From Paulinella micropora (lineage: Eukaryota; Cercozoa; Imbricatea; Euglyphida), in the NCBI GenBank assembly GCA_009731375.1, contig BJOX01000207.1, positions 64,181-84,509 on the forward strand: 20,329 nucleotides of DNA, written 5' to 3'. Positions 7,229 through 14,802 of the stretch are shown here, one piece after another. The stretch's first letter is position 1, and the number at the start of each line of letters is the position of its first letter. The translations under genes and the position numbers were made by a program. Below the pieces are notes generated by a model. That model did no database searches, was not told the DNA's origin, and saw only the letters and a list, made by a program, of their open reading frames with translations.

Positions 7229-7589
7229 GGCGGACTATAAATATCAGCGGATTATTTTTCTGAGTAATGATTTTGTTGGCGGTAGCAAGACATTTGACAA
7301 AAACATTCAAATGAACTTTACACCAACAAGAATGAATGTTAAGTTTATCCACTACATGAATGATTTGAACGAAACGAAAACAAAAATCCTTTATATGGAC
7401 CGCATCGGGATTATCGGCACATTCGCCGACAGCACCACGGCAAACATTTCCAATCTAGGCTATAATCTTGGAAATATCGGATGGACCGACGGGCAATACA
7501 GTTTTAGAGTGCTTAAAACGGACAGCGGAAATATCGAGACTGACCTGCTAGCTGGAAGAATTGTTATTTGTTTAGAATTTCTTGCGTAG
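7227..7589 (+). CDS. Small putative structural protein, 120 aa
   Basis: A 120-aa protein starting MADYKYQRIIFLSNDFVGGS. It looks mostly beta-rich, with alternating hydrophobic strands (IGIIGTFADS, GYNLGNIGW, RIVICLEFLA), consistent with a small single jelly-roll or other virion part. I do not recognise a family. It lies directly upstream of the packaging ATPase (stop 16 bases before that ATG) and has a clear promoter-like box. A GG at residues 18-19 is one of several Gly-Gly sites near the N-termini of proteins in this block. Its function remains unassigned. Confidence 0.6.
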   Translation: MADYKYQRIIFLSNDFVGGSKTFDKNIQMNFTPTRMNVKFIHYMNDLNETKTKILYMDRIGIIGTFADSTTANISNLGYNLGNIGWTDGQYSFRVLKTDSGNIETDLLAGRIVICLEFLA

Positions 7590-7605
7590 TAAAAATATAG
7601 CGACG
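7590..7605 (+). promoter_or_regulatory. ATATA box of packaging ATPase gene
   Basis: AAAAATATAGCGAC precedes the ATG at 7606; the ATATA core is at 7595-7599. The 12-mer AAAATATAGCGAC is repeated exactly upstream of the major capsid gene (~11839-11851). Confidence 0.5.
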
Positions 7606-8439
7606 ATGGAGCAGATTAACAATGTTAAAGTTAAACCAGTTAAGCAAAACGGAGATGGCGACAAGTTGGCAAAAGGATATAAGTTATTTGACGAGCCGTA
7701 TGCCAATATATTTCTTCTCGCTCGTAAGAAGAGTGGCAAGACGACCGCACTGTTCGAAATCCTGAAACGAACGACCGACAAAAAGACCCGTATTGTTATT
7801 ATTGCCAGCACTATCCACAAAGACCACATTTACAAAGAAATGGTTAAGTTCTTCAAAAAGAAGGGAAACCCGATGGCGATATACACATATTTGAAAGCGG
7901 ACGGCTACAGTGTGATAGACTATGAGTTAGACAAATTGAATAAACCCGACGAAGAGCAAGAAGAGGGCGAAATCGTTCAGGATGGAAAAGAAGAACCGAA
8001 GCCAAAGTTTTTATATTTTGGTAAAGAGGAAGAGAAGAAGNNNNNNNNNNAGAAACCAGAAGCCCCCGCTGAGAGACCGTCTAAGTATCAAACTCCCGAA
8101 GTCGTGTTCGTGTTAGACGATTTGGGTAGCGGATTGAGGGATAAGTCCGTCAGCGATCTGTTAAAGAAAAATAGACACTATAAGTCAAAGGTGATTATGA
8201 GCTCTCAGTATCTGAACGACTTACGCCCCGAGGCAATTAAACAGCTGGACTATCTTCTTATTTTTCCCGGTCAGAGTGTAGATAAAATCGAACTCGTGTA
8301 TAAGCATCTAGATTTGGGTTATGACCTTGAATACTTCATTGAAAAATATCACGAGGCGACGAAAGAGCGATTTAACTTTTTGTACGTGGATGCGGTATCA
8401 GACGAACTGAGGCAAAATTTTAACTATCGCTTGCGATAG
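7606..8439 (+). CDS. A32-like genome-packaging ATPase (FtsK/HerA superfamily)
   Basis: A 277-aa P-loop ATPase expected to pump viral DNA into the capsid. The Walker A motif is ARKKSGKT (residues 39-46, K45), preceded by the strand NIFLL. Walker B is VVFVLDD (about 166-172), and a VIMSSQYLNDL segment (~196-206) fits the sensor strand of A32-type ATPases. I use the ATG at 7606 because the ATATA box lies 6 bases upstream; the upstream TTG is less likely. Residues ~110-160 between Walker A and B form an unusually charged insertion (EEQEEGE...EEEKK) containing a 10-N gap (8041-8050). The frame is kept at the stated length. The stop TAG lies within a perfect hairpin. It heads the ATPase-protease-penton-MCP order shared with virophages and Polintons. 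Confidence 0.88.
   Translation: MEQINNVKVKPVKQNGDGDKLAKGYKLFDEPYANIFLLARKKSGKTTALFEILKRTTDKKTRIVIIASTIHKDHIYKEMVKFFKKKGNPMAIYTYLKADGYSVIDYELDKLNKPDEEQEEGEIVQDGKEEPKPKFLYFGKEEEKKXXXXKPEAPAERPSKYQTPEVVFVLDDLGSGLRDKSVSDLLKKNRHYKSKVIMSSQYLNDLRPEAIKQLDYLLIFPGQSVDKIELVYKHLDLGYDLEYFIEKYHEATKERFNFLYVDAVSDELRQNFNYRLR
8041..8050. other. Assembly gap, 10 N, in ATPase gene
   Basis: Ten N bases fall in the charged insertion of the ATPase gene. Both sides stay in frame with the stated length, which may be coincidence if the ten bases are a placeholder. Confidence 0.9.
8424..8439 (+). terminator. Stop-codon hairpin of ATPase gene
   Basis: A perfect 7-bp stem, CTATCGC/GCGATAG, has a TT loop. The stop TAG (8437-8439) is the end of the right arm. 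The CGCTTGCG core is repeated in the next hairpin. Confidence 0.55.
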
Positions 8440-8445
8440 TCAATT

Positions 8446-8461
8446 GTCCCGCTTGCGGGAC
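8446..8461 (+). terminator. Second tandem hairpin after ATPase gene
   Basis: A perfect 7-bp stem, GTCCCGC/GCGGGAC, has a TT loop and begins 6 bases after the first hairpin ends. It has the same GCTTGC centre with different outer arm bases, so the fold is kept while the sequence differs. AATAAAAGG follows at 8468-8476 and could serve as a polyadenylation signal. Confidence 0.55.
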
Positions 8462-8483
8462 TAATTTCAATAAAAGGTTTTTG

Positions 8484-8519
8484 TAATTTAAATTAATTAT
8501 TTTTTTCTATACAATATAA
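8484..8519 (+). promoter_or_regulatory. Promoter-like box before small basic protein gene
   Basis: TAATTTAAATTAATTATTTTTTTCTA is followed by ACAATATAA; ATATA at 8514-8518 is one base from the ATG at 8520. The TTTCTA element upstream of the core also occurs before the protease gene. Confidence 0.55.
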
Positions 8520-8855
8520 ATGCCAACATCACCAGTGATTATTTCACAGCCAGCGGGATACAATATCGGATACAATCCAAGCCCAGTCAAAATGCCACAA
8601 GCAGGAGGGAAAGGAAAATCAAAAAAGAAACAAACAGGTGGGAAAGTAAATTGGAAAAAAGTCGGACAAGCCATATTGGATGCTAATAGATTTATCAAGA
8701 AGAACCAATTGATTTCCAGGGGTGCTACTTTTCTGAGCGATGTCGGAGTGCCTTATGCGGACCGTGTAGCGAGGGCTGCTGCTAAACAAGGATACGGATC
8801 TACGACTGTAGGGAAGTACGGCAAGCAGCGAGGTGGAGCTGTTAAGTTTCGTTAA
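8520..8855 (+). CDS. Small basic Gly-Gly-rich putative virion protein
   Basis: A 111-aa basic protein. The N-terminus (~residues 1-40) is Pro/Gly/Lys-rich with QAGGKGKSKKKQTGGK. A helical segment follows (NWKKVGQAILDANRFIKKNQ), then SRGATFLSDVGVPYADRVARAAAKQGYG and a QRGGAVKFR tail. Three Gly-Gly sites (QAGG, QTGG, QRGG) look like cleavage sites of Ulp1/adenain-type proteases. By analogy with adenovirus pVI/pX-type precursors it may be a DNA- or membrane-binding virion peptide precursor; this is inference with no domain match. It lies between the ATPase and protease genes, in the morphogenesis block. Confidence 0.65.
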   Translation: MPTSPVIISQPAGYNIGYNPSPVKMPQAGGKGKSKKKQTGGKVNWKKVGQAILDANRFIKKNQLISRGATFLSDVGVPYADRVARAAAKQGYGSTTVGKYGKQRGGAVKFR

Positions 8856-8865
8856 ATAAAAACTA

Positions 8866-8897
8866 AACTTATTATTATTTTTTCTAACAATATAACT
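8866..8897 (+). promoter_or_regulatory. Promoter-like box before protease gene
   Basis: AACTTATTATTATTTTTTCTA is followed by ACAATATAACT; ATATA at 8890-8894 is 3 bases before the ATG at 8898. It closely matches the box at 8484-8519. Confidence 0.55.
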
Positions 8898-10874
8898 ATG
8901 ACGAAAACAATAAATGGAGGGCGTATGAAGACCAAAACTCGTGTGCGGAAACAACGGCCTCCGAGGATATACAGAACCAAAGATGGCCGACCGTATATTA
9001 AAGTGAAAGGCAAACGAGCATATCTAAACTTTGGCGAGAAAACGAATGACCTTTCAACACTTCAAATCGTTAAACTGTTTCTGAAATATATGAACAACCC
9101 AAAACGGCGGGTTAAAGCGCGCGAGAAAGTGGTTAAATCCGAATTCAACCGTCTTGAACACGAGAACCGCAATCAGATACAAGACAACCTACAAAAAAAA
9201 TATGACCTGATACACGAGCAGGAAGAAAAGGAAAAGAAGTTAAGAGAACAGGCGGAAGATGAGAAGAAAAGAAGAGAAAGGAAGGAGAATGCTGAAATTA
9301 AAGAAAGACAAGAAGACCTCATTAGGGAGGCGAAAAGAGAGCAAAAACTTATAGAGGATGTAAAATTTGAACAAGATAGAAAAAACAATTTGATGTTATT
9401 ACCACCGCCACAGTTTCACCCTCAATACATACAAGCACCACAAGCACCACCACAAGCACCCCAAGCACCACCCCAAGCACCACAGGGACCGCCACAAGCA
9501 CCACCACCGCCACCACAAGGACCACCCCAAGCACCACCCCAAGCACCAGAAGAAAAACAGATGGCTTTGAAAACAAAAGAAGAGAGAAAGGCTGAAAAGG
9601 AATTAAAAGAAAAATATATTGAATTAATGAAGGAAGCTGGATTTAAAAAGAAATTTATTAATAGCTTGACTAAAACAGAATTTGACAAACTTGGTAAAGG
9701 AATAGAGCAAGCAATAGCCAGCGCCCAATCAGCAGATGAGCAGAAAGAACTGGCGGAACAATACAAAAAAGAATTAGAACAAGAAAAAAAGCAAGCGGAG
9801 GCCAAAGCCAAATACTTTGAAATTAAAGATAAAATATCACACATATCCGCAGGTTTAAGAAATGATTACAAGTATCCAAAATTGGATATACCCAAAACTT
9901 TGGGCCCTGCTTTGGAAGCGAAAATGATAGCCGAAGGCAAACCGCCACCAAAAAAAGTTAAAGGAAAACACACGACTGCGGGTATGGCAAAAGTTATAGT
10001 AGATGAGGATATTGATTTAGGAATAGACCAGAATGAAATGAGAAAGAAACTCGCTGATTATTTGGGAATAAACCAAGCTGGTGCTGGGGCAAAAACGATG
10101 GAGGAATTAATACACAAACTTTTAACAATAGCAACAATTAAGAAATATTTGAAAAAGGGTAAATACAGGAAAAAAATGAAGAAGAAGGATTATGTAAATA
10201 ACTTAGTAACTGAAATGAGAATTGACCCAAACATTAAAAATCAAGTTTCAAATAATCTCGGTATTCAGCCAACAGAAGAGCAACAACAACAGCCAACCCC
10301 CGAACCACCAGCCCCCGCCACAGAAGAGCAACAGCAACCACCGCCCACAGAAGATACACCCACAGAAGAGCAACAATCGGGAGCAGGTAGAGGGCTGATG
10401 ACTGATGAAATAGACGGTATTATGAAATATGATTGGTATTTGGGGACTGTCGCCAGCGACGAAATAAACAAATTGAATCCAGAAAAAAGAAAGAAGTATG
10501 GATTTATTATGAACTTGGATAAGTCTAGTCAGCCAGGCTCACATTGGATTGCGGTTTGGATTGACCTAATTAAAGACAACTCTATTGAAATCTACGACCC
10601 GCTCGCACTGTATAAGCCGACAGAGCTATTTCTACACCAAATGAAACAACTTATTGAAAAGAGTAAGCCGAACACATACCTGCTTATGAAAGTCAATCAG
10701 ATTAAAAACCAAAGCGACACGACAGATACCTGCGGGTGGCACAGTATTAGATTTCTTTTAGAGCGGGCGAAAGGAACCCGCTTTAAATTTGCTAGCGGTT
10801 GGACAGACTTAAAAGAAAAAGAAGCGGAGGAGTTGAAAGTCCAGAACGGGTATGGTTTTGATACTTTCATTTAG
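8898..10874 (+). CDS. Adenain/Ulp1-like maturation protease fused to long N-terminal region
   Basis: A 658-aa protein whose C-terminal ~165 residues form a cysteine protease of the adenovirus-protease/Ulp1 (C5/C48) type. It probably cleaves capsid precursors after Gly-Gly or Gly-X-Gly. The domain starts near RGLMTDEIDGIM (~498). Candidate residues are H549 (GSHWIAVW), D567 (IEIYDPL), Q605 and C612 (DTCGWHSIRFL). The first ~490 residues are not protease: a basic N-terminus with NGGRM, a Glu/Lys/Arg-rich coiled coil (~70-165), a Pro/Gln-Ala tract (~169-217), a second coiled coil (~225-310), an INQAGAGAK site and a Gln/Pro/Glu linker (~457-493). SGAGRG at ~494-499, just before the domain, could allow self-release. 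Polinton proteases are usually much shorter, so this is a large fusion or polyprotein. It precedes the penton gene. Confidence 0.85.
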   Translation: MTKTINGGRMKTKTRVRKQRPPRIYRTKDGRPYIKVKGKRAYLNFGEKTNDLSTLQIVKLFLKYMNNPKRRVKAREKVVKSEFNRLEHENRNQIQDNLQKKYDLIHEQEEKEKKLREQAEDEKKRRERKENAEIKERQEDLIREAKREQKLIEDVKFEQDRKNNLMLLPPPQFHPQYIQAPQAPPQAPQAPPQAPQGPPQAPPPPPQGPPQAPPQAPEEKQMALKTKEERKAEKELKEKYIELMKEAGFKKKFINSLTKTEFDKLGKGIEQAIASAQSADEQKELAEQYKKELEQEKKQAEAKAKYFEIKDKISHISAGLRNDYKYPKLDIPKTLGPALEAKMIAEGKPPPKKVKGKHTTAGMAKVIVDEDIDLGIDQNEMRKKLADYLGINQAGAGAKTMEELIHKLLTIATIKKYLKKGKYRKKMKKKDYVNNLVTEMRIDPNIKNQVSNNLGIQPTEEQQQQPTPEPPAPATEEQQQPPPTEDTPTEEQQSGAGRGLMTDEIDGIMKYDWYLGTVASDEINKLNPEKRKKYGFIMNLDKSSQPGSHWIAVWIDLIKDNSIEIYDPLALYKPTELFLHQMKQLIEKSKPNTYLLMKVNQIKNQSDTTDTCGWHSIRFLLERAKGTRFKFASGWTDLKEKEAEELKVQNGYGFDTFI

Positions 10875-10876
10875 CA

Positions 10877-10888
10877 GGGGCAAGCCCC
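10877..10888 (+). terminator. Hairpin after protease gene
   Basis: GGGGC AA GCCCC is a 5-bp GC-only stem with a 2-base loop, starting 2 bases after the protease stop TAG (10872-10874). It has the same CAAG centre as the fibre-gene hairpin. Confidence 0.5.
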
Positions 10889-10929
10889 CGCACCCCCCAT
10901 TTATGGTTGAGCAAATTTAAAAAAAAACA

Positions 10930-10998
10930 AAAATATATTTTCCTATATATAATTTTTTGAGGTCGTAGGAGGTTTTTTGAAAAAAAAAGCTCCTACAA
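10930..10998 (+). promoter_or_regulatory. ATATA box plus hairpin 5' leader before penton gene
   Basis: TATATTTTCCTATATATAA (ATATA at about 10945-10949) is followed by TTTTTTGAGGTC. Then comes a stem GTAGGAG (10965-10971)/CTCCTAC (10990-10996), with a G-G mismatch and a T6/A-run inner helix. It ends 2 bases before the ATG at 10999. Nearly the same sequence occurs at 14803-14842. Confidence 0.55.
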
Positions 10999-11811
10999 AT
11001 GGAATATAGGGGAGGTAGAAGCTCAAACATTTACTATGTCAATAGCAAAAATAGGATAAACGGCACGGACAGTGATTTCACTCACGCCATTGATATGAAA
11101 TCGCTAGACAACCCGACACACTGTAAAATTTTACATATCTATGTGCCGAAGTCGTATTACTCTGTGGCAAGTCCTTACAACACTTTTACTCTGAGCGAAA
11201 ACGGCAACGAGGCGCTCATTACCATACCCGAGGGCAACTATACGATGAACAACTTAAAAAATAAGCTGTCCGAAGTGCTAACCGCAGACAGCCCGAACAA
11301 CTACGTGTACACGATAACAAGCAACAATACCAACACTGACCCCGAAGATGGTAAGCTATCATTTACCGTAGCGAACAACGGAGGCATTCAACCGCGGTTT
11401 GTATTTGATGATGAAACTCGTATCCACGAAATTATGGGGTTTGAGCGGTCTTCTACTTATTTCTTCACTAATGATACTATTAGGTCTCCAAACGTCATAA
11501 TCTTGACGGGCGAGAAAACATTGTATCTACAGTCGGATTTAGTAGGCGAAGGTGATAATCACGTGCTCCAAGAAATATACACAGCGAATGAAATACCGTT
11601 CGGCTCTGTTATCTACGATGGAAGCGGGTCGGAGTATGGCAAAAGGCTATCTACGAGTTCAAGCAATGTGTATCGGTTTTACTTGACTGACGAAAACGAC
11701 CAAGCCATCAACCTAAACGGTTTGGGCATTGTAATGACATTGTTGATTTACCGCGAAACGAATTATTTTAATTTATTTACATCATTTTTTAATCTGCTTA
11801 AATCAAGGTAA
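10999..11811 (+). CDS. Penton-like minor capsid protein
   Basis: A 270-aa protein with hallmarks of the minor capsid (penton) protein of Polintons, PLVs and virophages. Its N-terminus reads YYVNSKNRINGTDSDFTHAI, then ILHIYVPKSYYSVASPYNTFTLSEN, with a later GEGDNHVLQEIYTANEIPFGSVIYDG and a C-terminal YRFYLTDENDQAINLNGLGIVMTLLIY. The proteins of this family are single jelly rolls that fill the capsid five-fold vertices. It sits directly before the major capsid gene, the order expected for the group. A GG at residues 5-6 (MEYRGGRSS) may be a maturation cleavage site. The hydrophobic end (FNLFTSFFNLLKSR) is unusual and may contact the membrane or peripentonal capsomers. Confidence 0.8.
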   Translation: MEYRGGRSSNIYYVNSKNRINGTDSDFTHAIDMKSLDNPTHCKILHIYVPKSYYSVASPYNTFTLSENGNEALITIPEGNYTMNNLKNKLSEVLTADSPNNYVYTITSNNTNTDPEDGKLSFTVANNGGIQPRFVFDDETRIHEIMGFERSSTYFFTNDTIRSPNVIILTGEKTLYLQSDLVGEGDNHVLQEIYTANEIPFGSVIYDGSGSEYGKRLSTSSSNVYRFYLTDENDQAINLNGLGIVMTLLIYRETNYFNLFTSFFNLLKSR

Positions 11812-11814
11812 TTA

Positions 11815-11874
11815 ATTAATTTATTTTTTTCTCATATTAAAATATAGCGACCTTTGAAAAAACGTTTTTGAAAA
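11815..11874 (+). promoter_or_regulatory. Promoter and leader of major capsid gene
   Basis: AATTAATTTATTTTTTTCTCATATTA is followed by AAATATAGCGACC; the ATATA core is at 11842-11846. It shares AAAATATAGCGAC with the ATPase promoter. The ATG is 28 bases downstream, so the 5' leader is longer than for most genes; it contains a self-complementary AAAAACGTTTTT. Confidence 0.55.
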
Positions 11875-13449
11875 ATGCCCACACAACACGGAGGCGAATT
11901 GGATTTCAGCAAGACTGACTACATCAGCGCTTCTTATCGTTTGAATAAACTTAACCCCCGAGAAAGCAGTAATGGAAATGTCACCATCACCTCCGCGGGA
12001 GGACAAGAAAGCACATTCGACCTTATTAGTCGCCCATTTAACTTGGCCAGGTCAGTTCTGAGTTTTACTTACACTATCCCAGACACGGATACTAAATACA
12101 ACAAGGCTTATATGGACTGCCTCGCTCCTATTAGACAAATTCAACTCCAAACCCGTAGCGGAGTTTATCTGTGCGATTTGAACTATGTTGGAAATATTAC
12201 AAAGATGATTTGGAAACCCGAGACTTCGCTTAAAGACTTTCTCGCACTTGAAAACCACGATGTCGGCACTGGTGCTGGCTGTATGCTCCAAAAGTGTAAT
12301 GCTGACAGTAGGGCGGAAACTGGATTTGATAATCTTGTTCTTGCTGGTCAGGCTGCTAGTGCTGCGACTGTGGCTGGTAGCATTGACACTGATGCTCACC
12401 TTCGTGCGACATTGAATGTTTATGGAAATGCTATTGCTAGTGCTATCGGCCCTCCTTCAACTAATGCCCGCCGTCATAACGATGCTCTAATAGCGGCTGG
12501 AACTGGAACTTCACTACCCGTTAATGTGCCTTACAATGAGGCGAAGTATTTTACTGCTGGTGCTTTGGGTAATGGTGCTGGTGGTGGTGATATGGCTATT
12601 AAAATCAAGCTTAATCTTGGTATGCTTTACAACACTATTTTCGCCCTTGATAAAACTATTATGTTTCCTGAGATTTTGACGATGCGAATTGTCTGGAACG
12701 GCTCTGCGAAGATTTATTATTCTGGTGCTGACCCGCTAAGTCCTGGTGGTGGTGCTAACATTGCTGCTGGTGCTGAGGATGTTGCTGTTAGCAATCTTAA
12801 CTTGTTTCTTGCTGTTGAGCAGAACCCTGGTGTCATTCAATCTATTCAAAGCCAGATTGCGGGCGGTGGTATGAGTTTTGATATTGATTATCCCTATGTG
12901 TATAAGAATACTATTGGAACTGCTAGCGATGGTAAATCAACTGAAAACCAAAACATTATTATGCGATTTGACCGCGGGCACGGGCAGAGGTTGAAGAAGA
13001 TTTATCACAGTGTGTTTCATTCTACCGAAAGTGTAAATACCGCTTATGACAATGATGTAAATGATGAGCGGTCTGCTACGGGTGCTGTTGTTGCCGATGC
13101 TAAGCGAAAGGTTGTCTCATTCTACACTACCCTTGATGGAGCGAGACAGGAAGAATTTGATGTATCTGTGGCTAACCTTGAAGACTATATGATTATGAAG
13201 CCGAGGTTGGAGGGTAGTGCCTTGATGAATTCTAATGTGTATCAATACAACTGGGTTTATGCTAATTGCTGGGACAACAACCGTCCTCTGTGGAGCAAGG
13301 ACCAGAACGAGATTAGCGGGCTTGACTTAACTCAGGAACGGCGATGGGAGTTTATTGGAACCTGCCGAAACAAAGTCCATTCTCACTTCACTCTGGCTAT
13401 TACTCAGCGAACTGTGAGTGTGAAGGAAAATGTAATTACAATCAGTTAG
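11875..13449 (+). CDS. MCP: Major capsid protein, double jelly-roll type
   Basis: A 524-aa protein assigned as the major capsid protein from its length, position right after the penton gene, and N-terminal pattern: GGELDFSKTDYISASYRLNK, FDLISRPFNLARSVLSFTY, CLAPIRQIQLQTRSGVYLCDL. This is typical of PLV/Polinton-type double-jelly-roll capsid proteins that trimerise into pseudo-hexameric capsomers. The C-terminal half keeps family-like segments (GGGMSFDIDYPYVYKNTIG, YQYNWVYANCWDNNRPLW, GLDLTQERRWEFIGTCRNK). Two Gly/Ala-rich loops in the middle (residues ~150-240 and ~285-300) are probably exposed variable loops. A GG at residues 6-7 could be a protease site. The frame is fully intact, with no sign of decay. 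It was not compared with a database here. Confidence 0.82.
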   Translation: MPTQHGGELDFSKTDYISASYRLNKLNPRESSNGNVTITSAGGQESTFDLISRPFNLARSVLSFTYTIPDTDTKYNKAYMDCLAPIRQIQLQTRSGVYLCDLNYVGNITKMIWKPETSLKDFLALENHDVGTGAGCMLQKCNADSRAETGFDNLVLAGQAASAATVAGSIDTDAHLRATLNVYGNAIASAIGPPSTNARRHNDALIAAGTGTSLPVNVPYNEAKYFTAGALGNGAGGGDMAIKIKLNLGMLYNTIFALDKTIMFPEILTMRIVWNGSAKIYYSGADPLSPGGGANIAAGAEDVAVSNLNLFLAVEQNPGVIQSIQSQIAGGGMSFDIDYPYVYKNTIGTASDGKSTENQNIIMRFDRGHGQRLKKIYHSVFHSTESVNTAYDNDVNDERSATGAVVADAKRKVVSFYTTLDGARQEEFDVSVANLEDYMIMKPRLEGSALMNSNVYQYNWVYANCWDNNRPLWSKDQNEISGLDLTQERRWEFIGTCRNKVHSHFTLAITQRTVSVKENVITIS

Positions 13450-13452
13450 CAG

Positions 13453-13499
13453 GTAATTAATTTTGATAGATTATTTATTTTTTTAATAATATACGAACA
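13453..13499 (+). promoter_or_regulatory. Promoter-like box before 413-aa structural gene
   Basis: GTAATTAATTTTGATAGATTATTTATTTTTTT is followed by AATAATATACG; ATATA at 13489-13493 is 6 bases before the ATG at 13500. GTAATTA (13453-13459) could also pair with TAATTAC (13433-13439) around the capsid-gene stop codon, a weaker 3' hairpin. Confidence 0.5.
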
Positions 13500-14741
13500 A
13501 TGACCACTCACCAACGAAATTTAGTAGCCCAAAATCCTGTCGGAGACTTCGTAAATGTCAAAGTTGGATATGGCGGACACATCGATAATATGAAAACCGC
13601 CTTTGGCGAAACTACAACCGCACAATTAACACCAGTATTACAAGAGATTTTCCCATATACAGTTAATACACGGATATGGACGAAAACAGAAACAAAGGCG
13701 ACCGTTTCATTTAATGCTAATATGGCGGAATTGAAAACGACTGCCAACGCTACTGCGGATGTCTCTCTGGTGAGCAAAAGAAAAATAAAATACAGAACGG
13801 GTATGGGAGTTATGTGTCGCTTCACTGCTTTATGGACGACGGATGATGCGAAAGCACACTATTCATTTATCGGAATAGGAAACGAATTTGAAGACGGATT
13901 TTATTTTTACAAAAATGAGGTAGGGATGAATATTCTACATTGTAAAGGAGGAAACGCACATTATATTGACCAAGAAGACTGGGATGACCCGTGTGATGGA
14001 ACGGGTGATATGCCAGACTTGCTGTGGGATAAAGGAAACGTATTTCAAATTCAATTTCAATATTTGGGCTTTGGTGCTATTAAGTTTTCAATTGAGAACC
14101 CAGAGACTGGCGAATTTCAGCTAGTCCATATGATTAAGTATGCGAATGATAATACTGGTGTAAGTCTGCGAAATACTACATTACCTTTTACAGCTATAAT
14201 GAGAAATGATGCTTCTACTGGAATTCAATCCCTTAAAACCGCGAGTGTTGGGTTATTTATTGAAGGAACTAACACTATTAATTCAAACATATCAAACGAA
14301 GCGGAAGGTGATGAAAAGGCGAGCACCACGGAAAGCCCAATTCTTAGCATAAAAAATAAAACAACTTTTAATGGTGGTGCGACTAATTATTCAATAGTTT
14401 ATCCAACTCTCGTAAGCATATCAAACGAAGATGGCAAAGTTAATATAGTGCGAATTGTAAAAACGACGGGCACACTTACTGGTCAGAACTTCGTCGATAT
14501 TGATGCCGCGACTTCAATCGTATCAAAGGATGTCTCTGCGACTGCCCTCGGTGGCGCTACTATAACAGACGTCATCCTTAAACTGTATGTTAATGCTACT
14601 TCAAGCCAGCTTATTGACCTGCGAACCTATGACATTCAACTAGCGCCTGGCGAAAATCTAACATTTTTACAAAAGTCTGTATCCACTGTTAATAATGGAG
14701 GAAATGTGAGTGTTATCGTTAATTTTATTGAAGACCATTAG
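13500..14741 (+). CDS. Putative virion surface/beta-structured protein, 413 aa
   Basis: A 413-aa protein beginning MTTHQRNLVAQNPVGDFVNVKVGYGG. Its first ~220 residues resemble a family I recall from phages and large DNA viruses: AFGETTTAQLTPVLQEIFPYTVN, then a KIKYRTGMGVMCRFTALW segment, FIGIGNEFEDGFYFY and LLWDKGNVFQIQFQYLGFGAIKF. These suggest a beta-rich, possibly lectin-like structural protein. The family has no firm function that I can cite. Residues ~260-413 look like a second beta domain with N-rich loops (INSNISNEAEGDEK, NVSVIVNFIEDH). Its place right after the major capsid gene, with its own promoter box, supports a virion role, perhaps a capsid decoration or receptor-binding protein. 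The stop TAG lies in a hairpin stem. Confidence 0.65.
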   Translation: MTTHQRNLVAQNPVGDFVNVKVGYGGHIDNMKTAFGETTTAQLTPVLQEIFPYTVNTRIWTKTETKATVSFNANMAELKTTANATADVSLVSKRKIKYRTGMGVMCRFTALWTTDDAKAHYSFIGIGNEFEDGFYFYKNEVGMNILHCKGGNAHYIDQEDWDDPCDGTGDMPDLLWDKGNVFQIQFQYLGFGAIKFSIENPETGEFQLVHMIKYANDNTGVSLRNTTLPFTAIMRNDASTGIQSLKTASVGLFIEGTNTINSNISNEAEGDEKASTTESPILSIKNKTTFNGGATNYSIVYPTLVSISNEDGKVNIVRIVKTTGTLTGQNFVDIDAATSIVSKDVSATALGGATITDVILKLYVNATSSQLIDLRTYDIQLAPGENLTFLQKSVSTVNNGGNVSVIVNFIEDH

Positions 14742-14757
14742 GGGTCTTCGCCCCCTA
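14739..14757 (+). terminator. Stop-codon hairpin of 413-aa structural gene
   Basis: A 6-bp stem, TAGGGG/CCCCTA, has a loop containing TCTTCG. The stop codon TAG (14739-14741) is the left end of the stem, as at the fibre and ATPase genes. Confidence 0.5.
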
Positions 14758-14802
14758 CAACCCCCACCCGCGGAAGCAAAAAAAAATAAAATAAATAAAT
14801 AA

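Noticed and set aside
9349-9844. Minus-strand ORFs of Val/Leu/Gly or Cys/Ser-rich sequence
   Set aside because: They are antisense shadows of the Pro/Gln-Ala and coiled-coil parts of the protease gene; low-complexity artefacts.
10960-10998. AGGAGG before the penton ATG as a bacterial ribosome-binding site
   Set aside because: It is ~30 bases from the ATG, inside a stem arm, and the element sits in eukaryote-like DNA; the other genes lack such sites.
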